Below are positions 49,840-63,100 of a stretch of 64,000 bases of DNA, piece by piece (the stretch's first letter is position 1; every line of letters starts with the position of its first letter). The stretch covers positions 27,385,308-27,449,307 of the forward strand of contig NC_072467.1 in the NCBI RefSeq assembly GCF_027596085.1, in the 5' to 3' direction. Under the pieces are notes generated by a model, which was not told the origin of the DNA, ran no database searches, and saw nothing but the letters and a program-made list of their open reading frames with translations. A program made the translations under genes and the position numbers. Origin of the DNA: Anoplopoma fimbria (taxonomy: Eukaryota > Chordata > Actinopteri > Perciformes > Anoplopomatidae).

Positions 49840-50230
49840 GATGCATGGCTGGACTGAATTATGTCAACACCTGTTTTGTACTAACGTTCACGGTCCCCAG
49901 AGGATGAATCATAACGACTTTGGTGTTCCTCTGACTTCTTCTTCTAGCGCCATCTTGAGTTTCATATTTGTAGTTCAGAGTGAAACCTCTCATCACCTGT
50001 TGGATGGATTGTCATGACATTTTGTACATACATTCGTGGTCCCCAGAGGATAAACACTTGTGACTTTGTGATCGTCTGTTTTGTTTTAGTACCATAATGA
50101 GGCTCACATTTGTAATCCTGAGTTAAACATCTGAAGAAATGTTAGTTGGATTGCCATGACAGTTTGTAAAGACATTCATGGTCCCCCTCAGAATGAATCT
50201 TAACTATGTTACAGATCACTTAACTTGGTA
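49840..50230 (+). repeat. Fish dispersed tandem repeat (GGTCCCCAGAGGATGAAT type)
   Basis: ACATTCATGGTCCCCAGAGG-type units occur at about 49885, 50027 and 50176 with GACTTTGGTGTTCCTCTGAC and GGATTGTCATGAC. A further copy lies at 51360-51600. I recall this repeat as widespread in spiny-rayed fish. It is inside ANKRD27 intron 1 if the first exon is correct. Confidence 0.65.
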
Positions 50231-51359
50231 AACGTTGTGTTGTGAGTTGGACTCTGGGTGATAATGTCTGGCAGACAGAGGACACATTATTTAAGAAAAA
50301 ACTGTCAAACTCAATGATATGTTTAATTCTAAAAAAATCCTCCAGTTATATTGTAAATACTTGATTGCATGATTTTTATCTTGGGAAATCATCTTAAGTT
50401 CACCGACAACTTGGCAATAAAACTGTCTGATATTTATTCTATATTCTATGTTTTTTTTATAATATTAAAAATAGGGACAGCAGACAGCAAAATGTGAACC
50501 CCAAAATAAATACATTTTAAAAATGTGTTTTATTATAGATATTCAAATATTGATGCTACAGTCAAAACGGAAACAAGACAACGCTGTATGAGCAATGTTG
50601 TTTACCTGTTTAAGACGGGTAAATGTTGCTTCAACTGACAAAGAACCAGATGAACCTGAACAAAAAACAAAGAGGGACATTTGTGAATTCTTAAGTATCC
50701 CGCCATCTTTGAGCTGGACGGAAAATTCTACTACAAAGAATTTTGTTTGGTTACTGTGATAAAGCTTTTAATTCACATTTCCAATTTTGAGTTGACTAAA
50801 AATGGCAACCATGTTCTTTAGAAGTTAGTTTTGAGCCACAACATGTAACAAGCACATTTTGTCACACATAACTACACCAGTAAAAATATAAGTAAAGTAT
50901 TAAAACAGAACATAAAACATCATAAAAGGAATAATTGTCTCGGGATGAGTTGAGCTCTCTCTGTGAGGCTTCACAGCTCGGCCTGAGGCCAGCAACAGCT
51001 GACAGATCACACATTTCCTGCCTGAAAGAGCGGTCGGCGAGGAGGACTGCACTCTGAAAGAACTCAACTCCGAGAATTGGCAGAAAACTGTGGAAAAATT
51101 AACTCGTAATTATTGTGGAAAACAGTCTGAAAGAGACTTATTTTTGTCTGGAAGTCTCAGCTGACGATTCAAATAAAGTGGTTAATATTATTATAATGGT
51201 AATAAATCCGGAGACGTAAAGGAATCATAAGATCTGTTAAGCTTTGTTTATCTCAAACAACGATCATCTTCTGTAACTTGTCCAGGATTTACACGGGTTT
51301 TTGATCGGAAACTCAGAAGTTGCTGTCATACATCTGTTTATATGTTTTTGTAGTTGGAG

Positions 51360-51600
51360 AAGTTGATGTTGTGTGTCTTATATCTCAACTGTCATGTCGG
51401 TTACCGTCAGTTTTGGTTCAGACATTCATGGTTCCCTGAAGATGAATCCTCACGACTTTGTTTTTGGTTTCTTTACTTTTTCTACTGCCGCACTGTGAGG
51501 TCCACATTTGTGGTTTTGAGCGGAATGTCTCCAGAGCTATTTGATGGCTTGCCGTGGCATTTGCTTCAAACGCAATCATAATCTCCTCTGGATGAATTTA
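51360..51600 (+). repeat. Second block of the GGTCCCCAGAGGATGAAT-type repeat
   Basis: CATTCATGGTTCCCTGAAGA, GACTTTG and GGCTTGCCGTGGCATTTG follow the order of the block at 49840-50230, more diverged. Confidence 0.55.
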
Positions 51601-52159
51601 ATAATATCTGTTGAGATAAACTTTTTATTTTATTGCTATTATCAGGTTAAAAGCCTCACAGAGCTGCTGCTCCGGCTGTAGTCTCCAAGTCTTTTATTGT
51701 TTTCGGGCTCCACAACAATCCTTTTCTTATGAATTTTTCTTTTTTTTCTTTCAACAAACCGATTAATCTAACGACTAATTTATCATTTATTCCTAAATTG
51801 TTGTTTTTTTATTTTCCTGATCGACAAAATAAATTAACCCAAAATATATATTAAGAACGTAATTATTATTTCCATATTTTATTCATTAATCTTCTCTTAA
51901 AAACAAACATATGTAACACGATAATAGACCCCATTTGACAGAGTATTACATTTATGTATTTGCAGTATTACAAACTGGGTGTCTGTGGCGACATTTCACA
52001 GTCAACGTTTAAACTTAAAAGCTTAGAAAACTTTAAAGGTTTCACAGAAATCTGCTGAATGAGTTTTGCATAGAAAGCTAAATCTTCAAGGTGAAATATC
52101 AGGCTCATATTCAGGGTCATACTTGTATTCAGGGTTTCTACTAGAACATTTTTACATGC

Positions 52160-52900
52160 TTCAATGTTCAAAAAACACTTTTGTTTTCGCTCTTGTCACA
52201 TTTTTCTCTATGTAGCCTTGATTTTCTCTACAATATAAAATAAACAGATTACATGACTAGAAGTAGGGAGAACTCAAACTTGTCTTAAGTGCAAAATAAC
52301 AGTTATAATGACATGAATCATAAAAAAGAAAAAAACACGCAAGTTGAATTTGTTTTATAATTTAATTTACAACAATTGTAAAAGAATGGAATCTATAACC
52401 AACATTTTTCCAAGTGTTACCAAAGTTTTTTTGGTTTTTTTTTTAGGCTTTAAGTGCTATATATTGCTCTATTTTACAGCCTCTCCTCTCCGCTCTGTGT
52501 TCAGCAGCCGGAAGTTCAGTACAAGTTTAACAGAATTTTTATCACATGACTGTTGGTCTCAGATGAATCAATCGTGGCTTCCTAGTTGCTCTTAGGAGCT
52601 CAGAATTTAATGTTTTTTACAGGATCTGTTTAAAGCAAACGGTTAATTCCGGACAAGATTTCTAAATGAGACATGTAGAATATGTAAAATGAGGAAATAT
52701 CACTAGTTTAAGCTTCTTTTCAAAAGCTTTCGTCAGACATGTTTTCAAGGAGCGTTGGAGAGATGGAGGTCTCTATATTATGTATGTTTTCACAGTGTCT
52801 GTCTGTGATAAACAATGTAGTTTTGGTGATCGTTTAAAGAAAATCCAACCCGGTTTGTTTTGGGGTTCCTTTTTGAAGCTTTGTTAAATCACGTTAATCA
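52160..52900 (+). repeat. Element shared with the TRIM intron
   Basis: CTTGTCACATTTTTCTC, GACTAGAAGTAGGGAGAACTC, TTATAATGACATGAATCAT, TTACAGCCTCTCCTCTCC and AGAATTTTTATCACATGAC follow the same order as 10110-10480 in the TRIM unit, and 52784-52880 then matches 10750-10860. A dispersed element thus lies both in the TRIM 5'-UTR introns and directly before the ANKRD27 exon at 52924. No coding frame or terminal repeats were recognised. Confidence 0.7.
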
Positions 52901-52944
52901 TCTCCTTCCATTTTCCTCTCCAGGATCCAGACCTGCAGCTCCTT

Positions 52945-55900
52945 ATGGCTGTATATGATGAGAACATCCTGAAGAATCCTTTCTACGTGGCGCTGGAGAA
53001 GCAGAGACCGGACCTCTGCAGCCGAGTGGCCGAGCTCCACGGCATCGTGAGTGTCTCCTGTTCACCCCCTGTGTTTGTTTGTCAGAAGGGTTTAGGTGCA
53101 ACAAATGAACATTATGTGGTTTTGCTTTCTTTTGTGAAGGAGCATCCTTGAGAAGAGCTTTCAATAGTGATACCTTCTCTGTATAGTGCTTCCACATGCT
53201 GTTACAAAAGTTCTTTTTTGTAGAAATTAACTGGAAACAAATGGCTGCATGGAAAGAAGAAATGTACGAAGTGGTGAAGGGCGATCTGTTTAATCTGTTT
53301 CTGAAAGTCTTCGATCCAGACTGGATTTTTATCAGACCTGGCTTCCCAGAATCGAGGAAACCGCTCGCTATCTGATGTCAGCGTCCGTCTCCTTATGAGT
53401 CAGCCTGTTCGCTTTCGCGTTACTCTTTAATGACTGTGGGTATGAGCTACCAAGAAAAAGGCAGAGCACACTTCCTGGTTAAGCTTTGTTTGTACTCGCC
53501 TTTGGCACCGTAGCGTGAGTCTCTGCAGACAGCATGCAAGCTCCGAGCATGAGCGGAGGCCATAATACTGCATTAGTCTCCGAAACGACGTACAAACGTA
53601 CAAACAAAATGAACTGTTAAGAATCACAAAGACAACTCAGTGTAACTCATAGGTAGTCCCACTATAGAGAGGAGGGATTGTAATTATCTGTAAACTCATA
53701 TCTCATATTCATGGACTACTTTATTGCCTTTGTACTCCTTGTAAAGAAATATGTTAAATATTACATGTGTTATAAAGAAACGAAAGTTGAATATCCTGGA
53801 AACGATTGGATTTGGCTGCAAAATATTTACTCAAATGAAGATTTTTTTTAACACCTCCTGTTTCTAAAGCATCTGGAAATGAATTGTCCTTCTTTCTATA
53901 ATCCCTAGACATGTAAATATGGTTTTTAATAACCCCAAAGCTTCACCAGTAGATTTTGAAAGTGTTGAAATAAAGGAGGAAATGCTGCAGAGACAAAATA
54001 CAACAGTACAACAAAAACCTGCAGGTGTGAATAGACCAAAAATATCAGCCTTTTTTCTTCTTCTATCAAACAGCAACAGCTGCTGATTTCACGCATCGCC
54101 TCCACCTCTCTGACTCGAGGCTAAATCTACTCATTCATTGCTTAGAATTGTAGACTTTCCCAGTTAAACCAGTTCAATTAACTACAGAGCTGATCATCTG
54201 TTTCTTTGACATAAATCCCACAGTCTTTGTTTAGCCCAGCAGCTTTGATCCGACTCATAACCAGTGTCAACATGTGACGAAGTGAAACTACATGTTCAGG
54301 TGTTTGGACCACTTCCTGTCTTGTCACTTTAACAATTTTTTTTTTTTTATGGGTTCATTACTCTCAGCTGCTTCCTCCTCTCTCAGTGCATTTATCAGCG
54401 TATATACATTTAATCTAGCTAGGTGACAGAACATAGAACATAAAGTGACCTTAAAAGTGTTTTAGCTCTTTAGTCAGGACGCCTGAAACCTCAGAAGATG
54501 AGGATCAGATGTCTGAATGCAGGCCGGCTGCAGCTCCGTCTTATCAGAACTCACGCTGATCTGAACGCCGTCAAAACATCAGCTGAACTCCCACACTACA
54601 CGAAGCACAAAAACATCCTGGTTTTCTGACTGGTGATCGTATTCATAGATCCTTAAATGACCCCCTCCAGATATAATGTCCATTTATTGTGAACGGTTGA
54701 CTTTTGCTGTATGAATGGAGTGTAAAGAAATGATGTTACATTCCAAAAGCCCCCCAAACAAACTATTTCTGTTACAATTATGTGAAACTGTGGTCCAATA
54801 TCAGCCTCAACAAGAATGCAGCCAAGTTGTGAGGCTAAACGTAGTCACATTTGAGCTAAATGCTAACATTAGCAGGCTAACATGCTGATTTTGAGCAGGT
54901 ATACCGTTTACAATCACGCTATCAGACTGATGGGAATCATTAGTTCTGCAGGTTTTTGATCATAAACCGAAGTGTTGGACACATTTGACACCTTTCACTT
55001 GTAATTTAGTAAATTGTTGTGTATTTCCACACTGTAGTATTACTATTTGTATTAGATCTTTATTAAGTTAAAGATCTGAGTACTGTTCATCTGTTCTTGA
55101 ATGTACTGGATGGAAAAGTAAACAGTTTTCTGTCCCGCCTGCAGGTTCTGGTGCCGTGTTGTGGGAGTTTGACCGTCAGCAGCTTCTCAGACTCTCAGTT
55201 CGACAGCTATGTCCTGCAGCCGGCGGAGGACGGATACCAGACTGTGGACGGAAAGGTTTGTCCGGATTCACTTCATAAACATCGGCTCCATCAGAGGCAC
55301 TCAAAAGAAATACAGACAAATTCGTCTTCTGACAGGACGACAAAGTAGATATACTTCTCTATGTTTGTGTTTTGAAGCTTTATGTTTTGTTGTTTTTTTT
55401 GCAACCAGTGAACAGGAAGTGACCATATATGGACTGAGTAGGACTGAGTAGGACGTGTCTCTGGTGTCGACCTGTCAATCAGTGTGTAGCCCCGCCCTAA
55501 AGCATCCCCTGCTTTATGGTCTGTTTGACTCTAAATGGAGCATCATTTACTAAATGAACATCATGCTGTATTGAAGAAGACTTGAAACTAGAGATTGAGA
55601 CCATAAACTCATGTTTACAATGTTTACTGAGGGAATAAATCAAGAGAGAAGTAGAGTCATTTTCTCATAGACTTCTATACAACCAGAGGAGTCGCCCCCT
55701 GGTGGACAGGAGAGAGAATGCAGGTTTAAGAAACTTCCGCATCGGCCCTTTTTTTAATGGGTGACATGCTCTTTCATCATCGTGAACACACACACTGTAG
55801 TTTATTCTGACTGAATCCAACATACAAACTCACTAGAAAACCAAATGTGGATTAGTCCACCGTTGAAAATGTGTGTTTGTGTGTCAAAGTAAAGACAAAG

Positions 55901-58900
55901 ACAAAGAGAGGACGTTTGAGAAGAGGACATCTCACTACAGAACTTCTAAAATACAGATAGCAGAACCGTTAACTCCAGACCGCGTCTGATTTTTACCTCA
56001 TTTAGAACCGGTTCCTGTTTAGAACCGCTTTGTGTTGAGAGACACAGACAGGAAGTCAGACATCTTAGAGAGACGGTCTATTAATGGGATTAGTGGACAA
56101 AAAGAAAAACACAGAATAACATCAGTTTATCCTTTTCAGACAATAATAACCCAGATTTGGTAATAAGGTGTTGGTTTCTGCTGTGTGTTTCAGGAGGTCC
56201 GGATCCAGGACAGGCAGGTCCTGTTGGGGTCCGGCTTCCCGAACCCGTCGTCGGTCCCCATCCTGTTCGAGGAGACCTTCTACAACGACCGGGAGCAGAG
56301 CTACAGCATCCTGTGCATCTCCAGACCCGTGGAGGTGGACTCGAGCCCGGACCAGCTCGCACCGCCGCCCCCCTACTGCCTGAAGAGCCTGGAGGACGTC
56401 AGGGAGTTCCTGGGACGCCACGGACAGAAACTGGACAAGTTCATCCACGGCTTCTGTCAGGCCTTCAGAGAGCAGGAGAGGAAGGGACTCCGACACCACA
56501 TCGTAGGAACTCTGCACTGTTATTCCTCCTCTTCTTCACTGTTATTCCTCCTCTTCTTCACTGTTACTCCTCCTCTTCTTCACTGTTACTCCTCCTCTTC
56601 TTCACTGTTATTCCTCCTCTTCTTCACTGTTACTCCTCCTCCTCTTCTTCACTGTTACTCCTCCTCCTTCTGTTATTCCTTCTTCACTGTTACTCCTCCT
56701 CTTCTTCACCCTTTTCTTCCTCCAACCGTCTTTGACTTTGTCCTCTTTCCTTCTGACACTTCCTTTCTTTTCCTCACCTCTTCCTCATCCTTTCATCTAA
56801 TAATAATAATAATAATAATAATCTTTATTTTATATAGCACATTTCATACATTTTACATTTAAAATAACATTAAATAAAATTGTATAGACATAAAAGTGTT
56901 TAAATACAAAAAGATTAAATTTCTTTTTAAATCGCTTACCCTCTTGCAACATTTTTATTTTTATTTTTTTTATTTGTATTTATTTATTTTTTATTATTAT
57001 TATATATATATATCTTTTATTTTTATGTTTTTATTCTGACAATAAACTTTTTCAATGCAGGACTTATTGGCTGATTATTATTATTTAATCTTTTAAAAAT
57101 TCAGCTTTTCTGATTCAGTTTAAAAAAATAATTAATTTTAAAGGTATTTTTTATAGGCTCATACACAGAGACTCTTCATCATGATACATTTCTATTTTCT
57201 GTTTTTCCTTTTAACTGTAATTAAAACCTCGACTCCTATAAGATTGAAATGTTTGCGTCCTCTCTCCTCTCAGGACTCGGTGAACGGTCTTTACACTAAA
57301 TGTCTTCAGTGTCTGCTGAGAGACTCTCGTCTGGTGAGTACGACCGGACCTGCAGCACCAAACTGATCGAGATAACAGGAAGTGATTATTTGGGAAACTC
57401 ACATAATGGGTCAACAAGGACATGTTCCCCTTTAAAAGCTGTGAGAGATGTGGCGGTTTCTCATAACGTTCTTGTACCGGTTCTCGTTTATTACGACATT
57501 CTTGACAGACAGAACAGCAGGTGACAAACCTCCACTCTGCCGCTGCTCCGGAGCTTTCTAAAGTATCACATGTTCTTCCTCAGCAGATTGAGAATTCTAG
57601 ATGTTCAGATATGATTTTTTTATTTATTTTTTTACTCAGCGCTTTCAGGACTTTTTGTTCACGTTGGTTGAAAAGTTTCAAAGATCAAGAACAAACTTAA
57701 ATATCTGCTTTTAACCCAGCATGAACCAGAAGTCTGAAATGACGTGTTCAGGTGATCAACTTCTGTAAAATCACTGGTTGACGTATCACATGAAGCGGAC
57801 CCATAAGAATCTGGATGTAAATAACAGAAGTGAGACATTAAAGGTGCTAAATTTAATATTCAGAGCATTAATATATAGCAGCAAACATCTATTTCCTGTG
57901 TGAACAGCAGGATTACAGCGAGCAGAACCATGGAAACACTGTAACTGTCCTGTAGCAGCCTGTCACAAATAAATGGAAGTTATTAAAGCGTCACACACTC
58001 GTCCATCATGTGCTGCCGTTTAACATCACAACTCGTTCCGCTGTGTGATATAAGTCCTTTCATATTAGTCCCACTTTACCGCTTCTCTATGCTAACTTAA
58101 GAGTAGCATGCATCATTAGTTTTGGTCTCTGAGTTTTGTTTTGAAGGAGGAGTTTCAGTGAGTCTTCAGGTTTTCTAAATGCATCTATTCCTGAAATGTG
58201 CCTTCATGAGTGAACGAGAGCAGAGATCAATATTCAGGGAAACCTGTTCCGCTTATTTTCCCATCTCAAGACCTCGTTATATTTCAATATATTGTGAATG
58301 AAAGCGGCGACATTGAAGGGACAAGCGTGGAAAGAGTTGAGTCCATCTGACGGAAAACAGTTTCATGCTGAGCACACGAACCCGTCACAAGACTCCTCTG
58401 ACCAAGTATTAGAATCCACAACTCAAGCATTTACCCTAATATATATTAAAGGTGCATTATATATGAGATTCAGAGCATTTTGAATACTTCTTGATGGCTC
58501 TCAACATGGCTAACAAGCTAGTAAGTGCTACGATTGAAAACCACAACAACAGTGCTGACAGAGAGAAGTGTTTCCCTGAGAGTTATCAAAGTAACTTAAG
58601 GGAACTATGTGTGAAAGAGGCTCAAAGGACCTTCATGATGTAGATCAGTCACGTCTTGGAGGCCCTTTTCAACAAATAATTTCCTCTTCATATTTACTGC
58701 TCTGATAAATGTGTTTGTTTTCCTCCTGCAGAAACTTCTGGCCAAGCAGGAGCTTCAGATGACTCTCCTCAAACAGGCGGTGGAGGTAACATCACTGTCA
58801 ACTCCACCCTCTCTAGCTTCAGTGAAGACGTGCATGTTCGTGTATTAAAGTTAGAAATTAAAGTTTGTTTCCGGAGCACGATTCATGAAAAACTGAGCTT

Positions 58901-60053
58901 TCAAACAGGCAGTTTTTTTTCATGTAAACACAGTTGAAAACGAAGCTCTTGGCTTTGATTTTAAATGAGTATAATGACTCATAACAAACATCATTACTAC
59001 GTTTTGGTTTCTGACTTACTGTTATATTAAAGCCGATGTTGTGACTTTGCATCCTCACAGCTGTTAACTGAAATCGTTTTTTCTTCTCATCCCAGATGTA
59101 TGTTCATCATGGTATCCATGATTTCATTTTTAACTTTGTGGGAACGCTTGAGGCGAGCCAGGTACGTCTGAACTCTCACTGCTCCGACAGTTTAAGCTTT
59201 AATTATACTCGCATAAATACAGGATAAATTGATAAGGTAGTGTGATTCTGTTCTTTCTTCTGTTTTCACGTGGATGAAATGTGTCTATCATGTCAACAGG
59301 ACGCTGCCTTCAACAAAACCACCAGGAGTCTGCAGGAGCTGCAGCAGAGCGAGCTGGGAGTGAAGCCTGAGTTCAGGTCAGTTCTCTCTCCTGTCCACCA
59401 GGGGGCGACTCCTCTGGTTGTATAGAAGTCTATGAGAAAATGACTCTACTTCTCTCTTGATTTATTCCCTCAGTAAACATTGTAAACATGAGTTTATGGT
59501 CTCAATCTCTAGTTTCAAGTCTTCTTCAATACAGCATGATGTTCATTTAGTAAATGATGCTCCATTTAGAGTCAAACAGACCATAAAGCAGGGGATGCTT
59601 TAGGGCGGGGCTACACACTGATTGACAGGTCGACACCAGAGACGTATACGGCGTCTCTACACCTTTGACTCAAAAAAAAATAATTCTCCATGATTTTAGT
59701 AATAAAATGTTGTATAAATCAGGCTATGAATGATATACGAACAAACTCCTCTGTAAAAACCTTCAAAACAGTATTTCTGATGTTTTCTTTCCACTAGTCT
59801 GAAAGATGCAAAATAGACCAAAATCTTTACATTTATCTGTGCATGAAAAACAACTTTTTTGACCTGTAGTCTTTTGCCTTAAACTTAAGATTTGTTTTAT
59901 ATTTTTTGCCTCTGTTGTTGTGTTTCCTGCAGTACAAACTTGTCTCGGGCAAAGAGAGAGCTGAGTCAGCTCAACCAGCAGACCTCCCCCCTCCTCAAAC
60001 TGCTCTGCCTCCGTAGAGTCGCCCTGACCGCCACCCACACCCCCGAGGCACCG

Positions 60054-60124
<71 letters not shown>

Positions 60125-63100
60125 GTCTCTGTCTCTGTGTGTGTTCGTGTTCTCCATCTCTGGATCAGAGCAACAACCCTCCAGATGTTTTGCTGATCGA
60201 TGTGGTCAAATTTAGTTAGTTGAATTGAATAAATCAGAAGACCTGAACTTAATTTCCAATGTATCTTAACTCTCTTATCAGTCAGAAGTTGATTAACATT
60301 TATATGTTGATAACAGGGTTAAGAGGGAAATTATAGCCTCTTCTGTTTTAGAGAAAAGAACAGTGTTAAAATGTAGTTTTATCTAAAATAAGTTTAATTA
60401 TTTCTGTTATCTCGGGGAAGCAAGCTTTGTCATCTTGAGATAATCAATCCGTTAACTCTTGAAAACAAAAAGTTGTTTCCTCTTATTACTGATAATGTTA
60501 TCTATAGATATCAGGAGCCCCAACTGTTACAACTGAAAAAAACGCTTAGAATTTTGTTTGAAAAAAAAAAAAAGATAAAAGTCCTGAGGCCTGAAAGAGA
60601 GACTCTTCTCTCCATTTCTATTCTGCTATTGTTACCAGGCGGCAACCTCCGGTTCTGTCGAGTGAATCCGAGGCTTCATGTCTTAAAGCTGCATTCTCTC
60701 TACTGTCCATCTAGTTTCAAGTCTTCTTCAATACAGCATGATGTTCATTTAGTAAATGATGCTCCATTTAGAGTCAAACAGACCATAAAGCAGGGGATGC
60801 TTTAGGGCGGGGCTACACACTGATTGACAGGTCGACACCAGAGACGTATACGCCGTCTCTACGTCACTCCTCCTCAGTCCTAATATGATCATTTCTGTTC
60901 ACTGGTTGCAAAAAACCCAATATGGCGACGGCAAAATTGCCGAACTTCAAGCCACAAACCAATCGGTGACGTCAGGTCGACTACGTCCACTTCTTATACA
61001 CAGTCTATGGTTGTCTAACATTTCTTTATGATGATTTAAGCGCTCTGTCCTCTCTGGACAGGCGGACTGAACTCTCTGTGATCTCCCAGCGTCCTCTCAA
61101 TGTCTGTAATCAGATCAGCATGCAGAACAATACCTGCTCTCACAGCCTCTAATGGGTTTCTTCAGTTTGCTTTGGAAATCTAAGCCCACAACAACACCCG
61201 GCTGTCAGCTCGATGCGCGGGACGGACCGCTGCTAATTTATGTTTGTCAAGCGACCAATTTAGTCATTTAGTTTGGACAAACGGAGAGAGTGTTAGGGCC
61301 TGGTGTGTTTATGTTTGTGTGTTTCCAGCGTTTCACCTCGATGGGTTGCAGGGTTGGGACGGTTACTATAAACATGTATTCAGATACAATAATTCAAGTA
61401 TCACAATATTAAAGTTACTCTCTGTTCCTTTTGGATTTACCAAAACACAAAATATGCAAGAAAAGAAAAATGCTGAAATTTCCCCAATTATTTAGTCTGT
61501 CAAGCAGAAATGGGGAACAACATCACAGGACTTAGAGTACGCATATAAATGAATTAAAATGAACCCTATTTGTCCTGTTATTTGTTTCTTGGAGCAGATA
61601 TTTGAAGCGGTTTCCCTAATTTCCTTATGATACCTCTCTGCAAAAATAACAATCTCGATTAACTGGAAACTGCGCAAACTATGCTGCTTTGCATAACTTG
61701 CCCTGTAAGGTGATGAGGTTTCCTTTTCTGATTTAGGTATAAAATAATTAGGGAAATTTACACCAATGAAACCATTTCTTCACCAACTGAAGCGGACATA
61801 TTTGGGAGACTTGTTGTGATGTGTGTTCATCTGCATGTTAGAATATCGTTCCTTTATTTTAAGTTTTATTTACAGATTTTTATCCTGCTAATAATCCCCA
61901 TTTATCAATAATCGGATTGCATGTTACCTTTTTTTCCTGTATCCTAATTACTTACAACCTGTGTGTCTCTCTGCAGTCAGTATAGAGGCCGTGTGTGCAG
62001 ACGACCTGCTCTCTGTCATCCTCTATCTGCTGGTGAAGACAGAAATCCCCAACTGGTGAGCTCACTGTGACCTCTGACCTTGTTGCTTGTGTGGAGGAAA
62101 CAAAGAGCTCTGGAGTATTTAAACGTCCAGTAGTGTCACTCCAACGTTGCATCAGTCATGTGGAGGGAAGCTGAGAAAGGATGAAACCAAAAGTGAAGAC
62201 TAAGGCAACAATTTGCAACAACAAGGGGAAATCTAATCCAAGATCATTTCTAATCTGAGTTTAGCAAAGCTAGGTTTAAAATGACTAAATCCAGATTTAC
62301 AATTAAACAGAGCTATGTTGCACAATCGAAAACTGATATCGGTTCAGCAAATCCAAGTTTAATCCCAAATGAAATAGAATTTAATCAATCGGATGCTTGT
62401 TTAGCGAAATGAATTAAATATATTTCAGGACCTAGCAAGTAGGCTATAAAAAAAGGAGGGGAACCTTTGACTTTGGGCGGCTGTGTATTCATTAACAAAA
62501 GTTACGTTGGATGCTAGCTAGCTATCTAACGAAAACGATGACTTAGCATTGAAGCTAAAAAGTAAATTAGTTAGCCTAACGTTACTCATGATGACTCGGC
62601 ATAGAGGTTCTAGCTAGCTACATAAAAAGCTAGTTGCTAACGTTGCTCATGAGGGCTCAGTAAAGAGAAGCTCAAACGTTCATTCTGTCCTCATCTATCT
62701 AACTGACTTTCTTCACAATGAGCATTTCAGCCTCTTTAGTTTTTAGCTTGTTATTTATCATCATATATTTATTTGTCATGTAACATAAAAAGAGAATTCA
62801 TGTTCTGAAACTGCATTTATATATTTGTCCCTCCACAGTGGCTTAAAGACATCGTGTCACTCAGACAGACAAATAAAAAGTACTGTGCAATAACGCTTTA
62901 CTTTCACCAAAACATCAAAGAAAAACGAGCCAATCATTACCATTTCACCACCTGTTGGTTATTTGAATCTACAGGAATTGAAATGCATTGTTCTGATAAG
63001 CGCTGTGATTAGCTGTAGGAAATGTCTTCTAGCTGTTTGGTTTATGAATCATGAGTTATGTCGTTGTTCGTCCTCAGGATGGCCAACCTGAGCTACATCA

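Noticed and set aside
56503..56862. ANKRD27 exon 4 continuing into a 225-codon frame
   Set aside because: The extension is the C/T-rich minisatellite. A GTAGGA donor at 56503 joins in phase to exon 5, matching mammalian VARP.
60054..60215. Coding extension of ANKRD27 exon 9 through L-S repeats
   Set aside because: The frame is open only because (CT)n has no stop codon; the protein family has no such tract.
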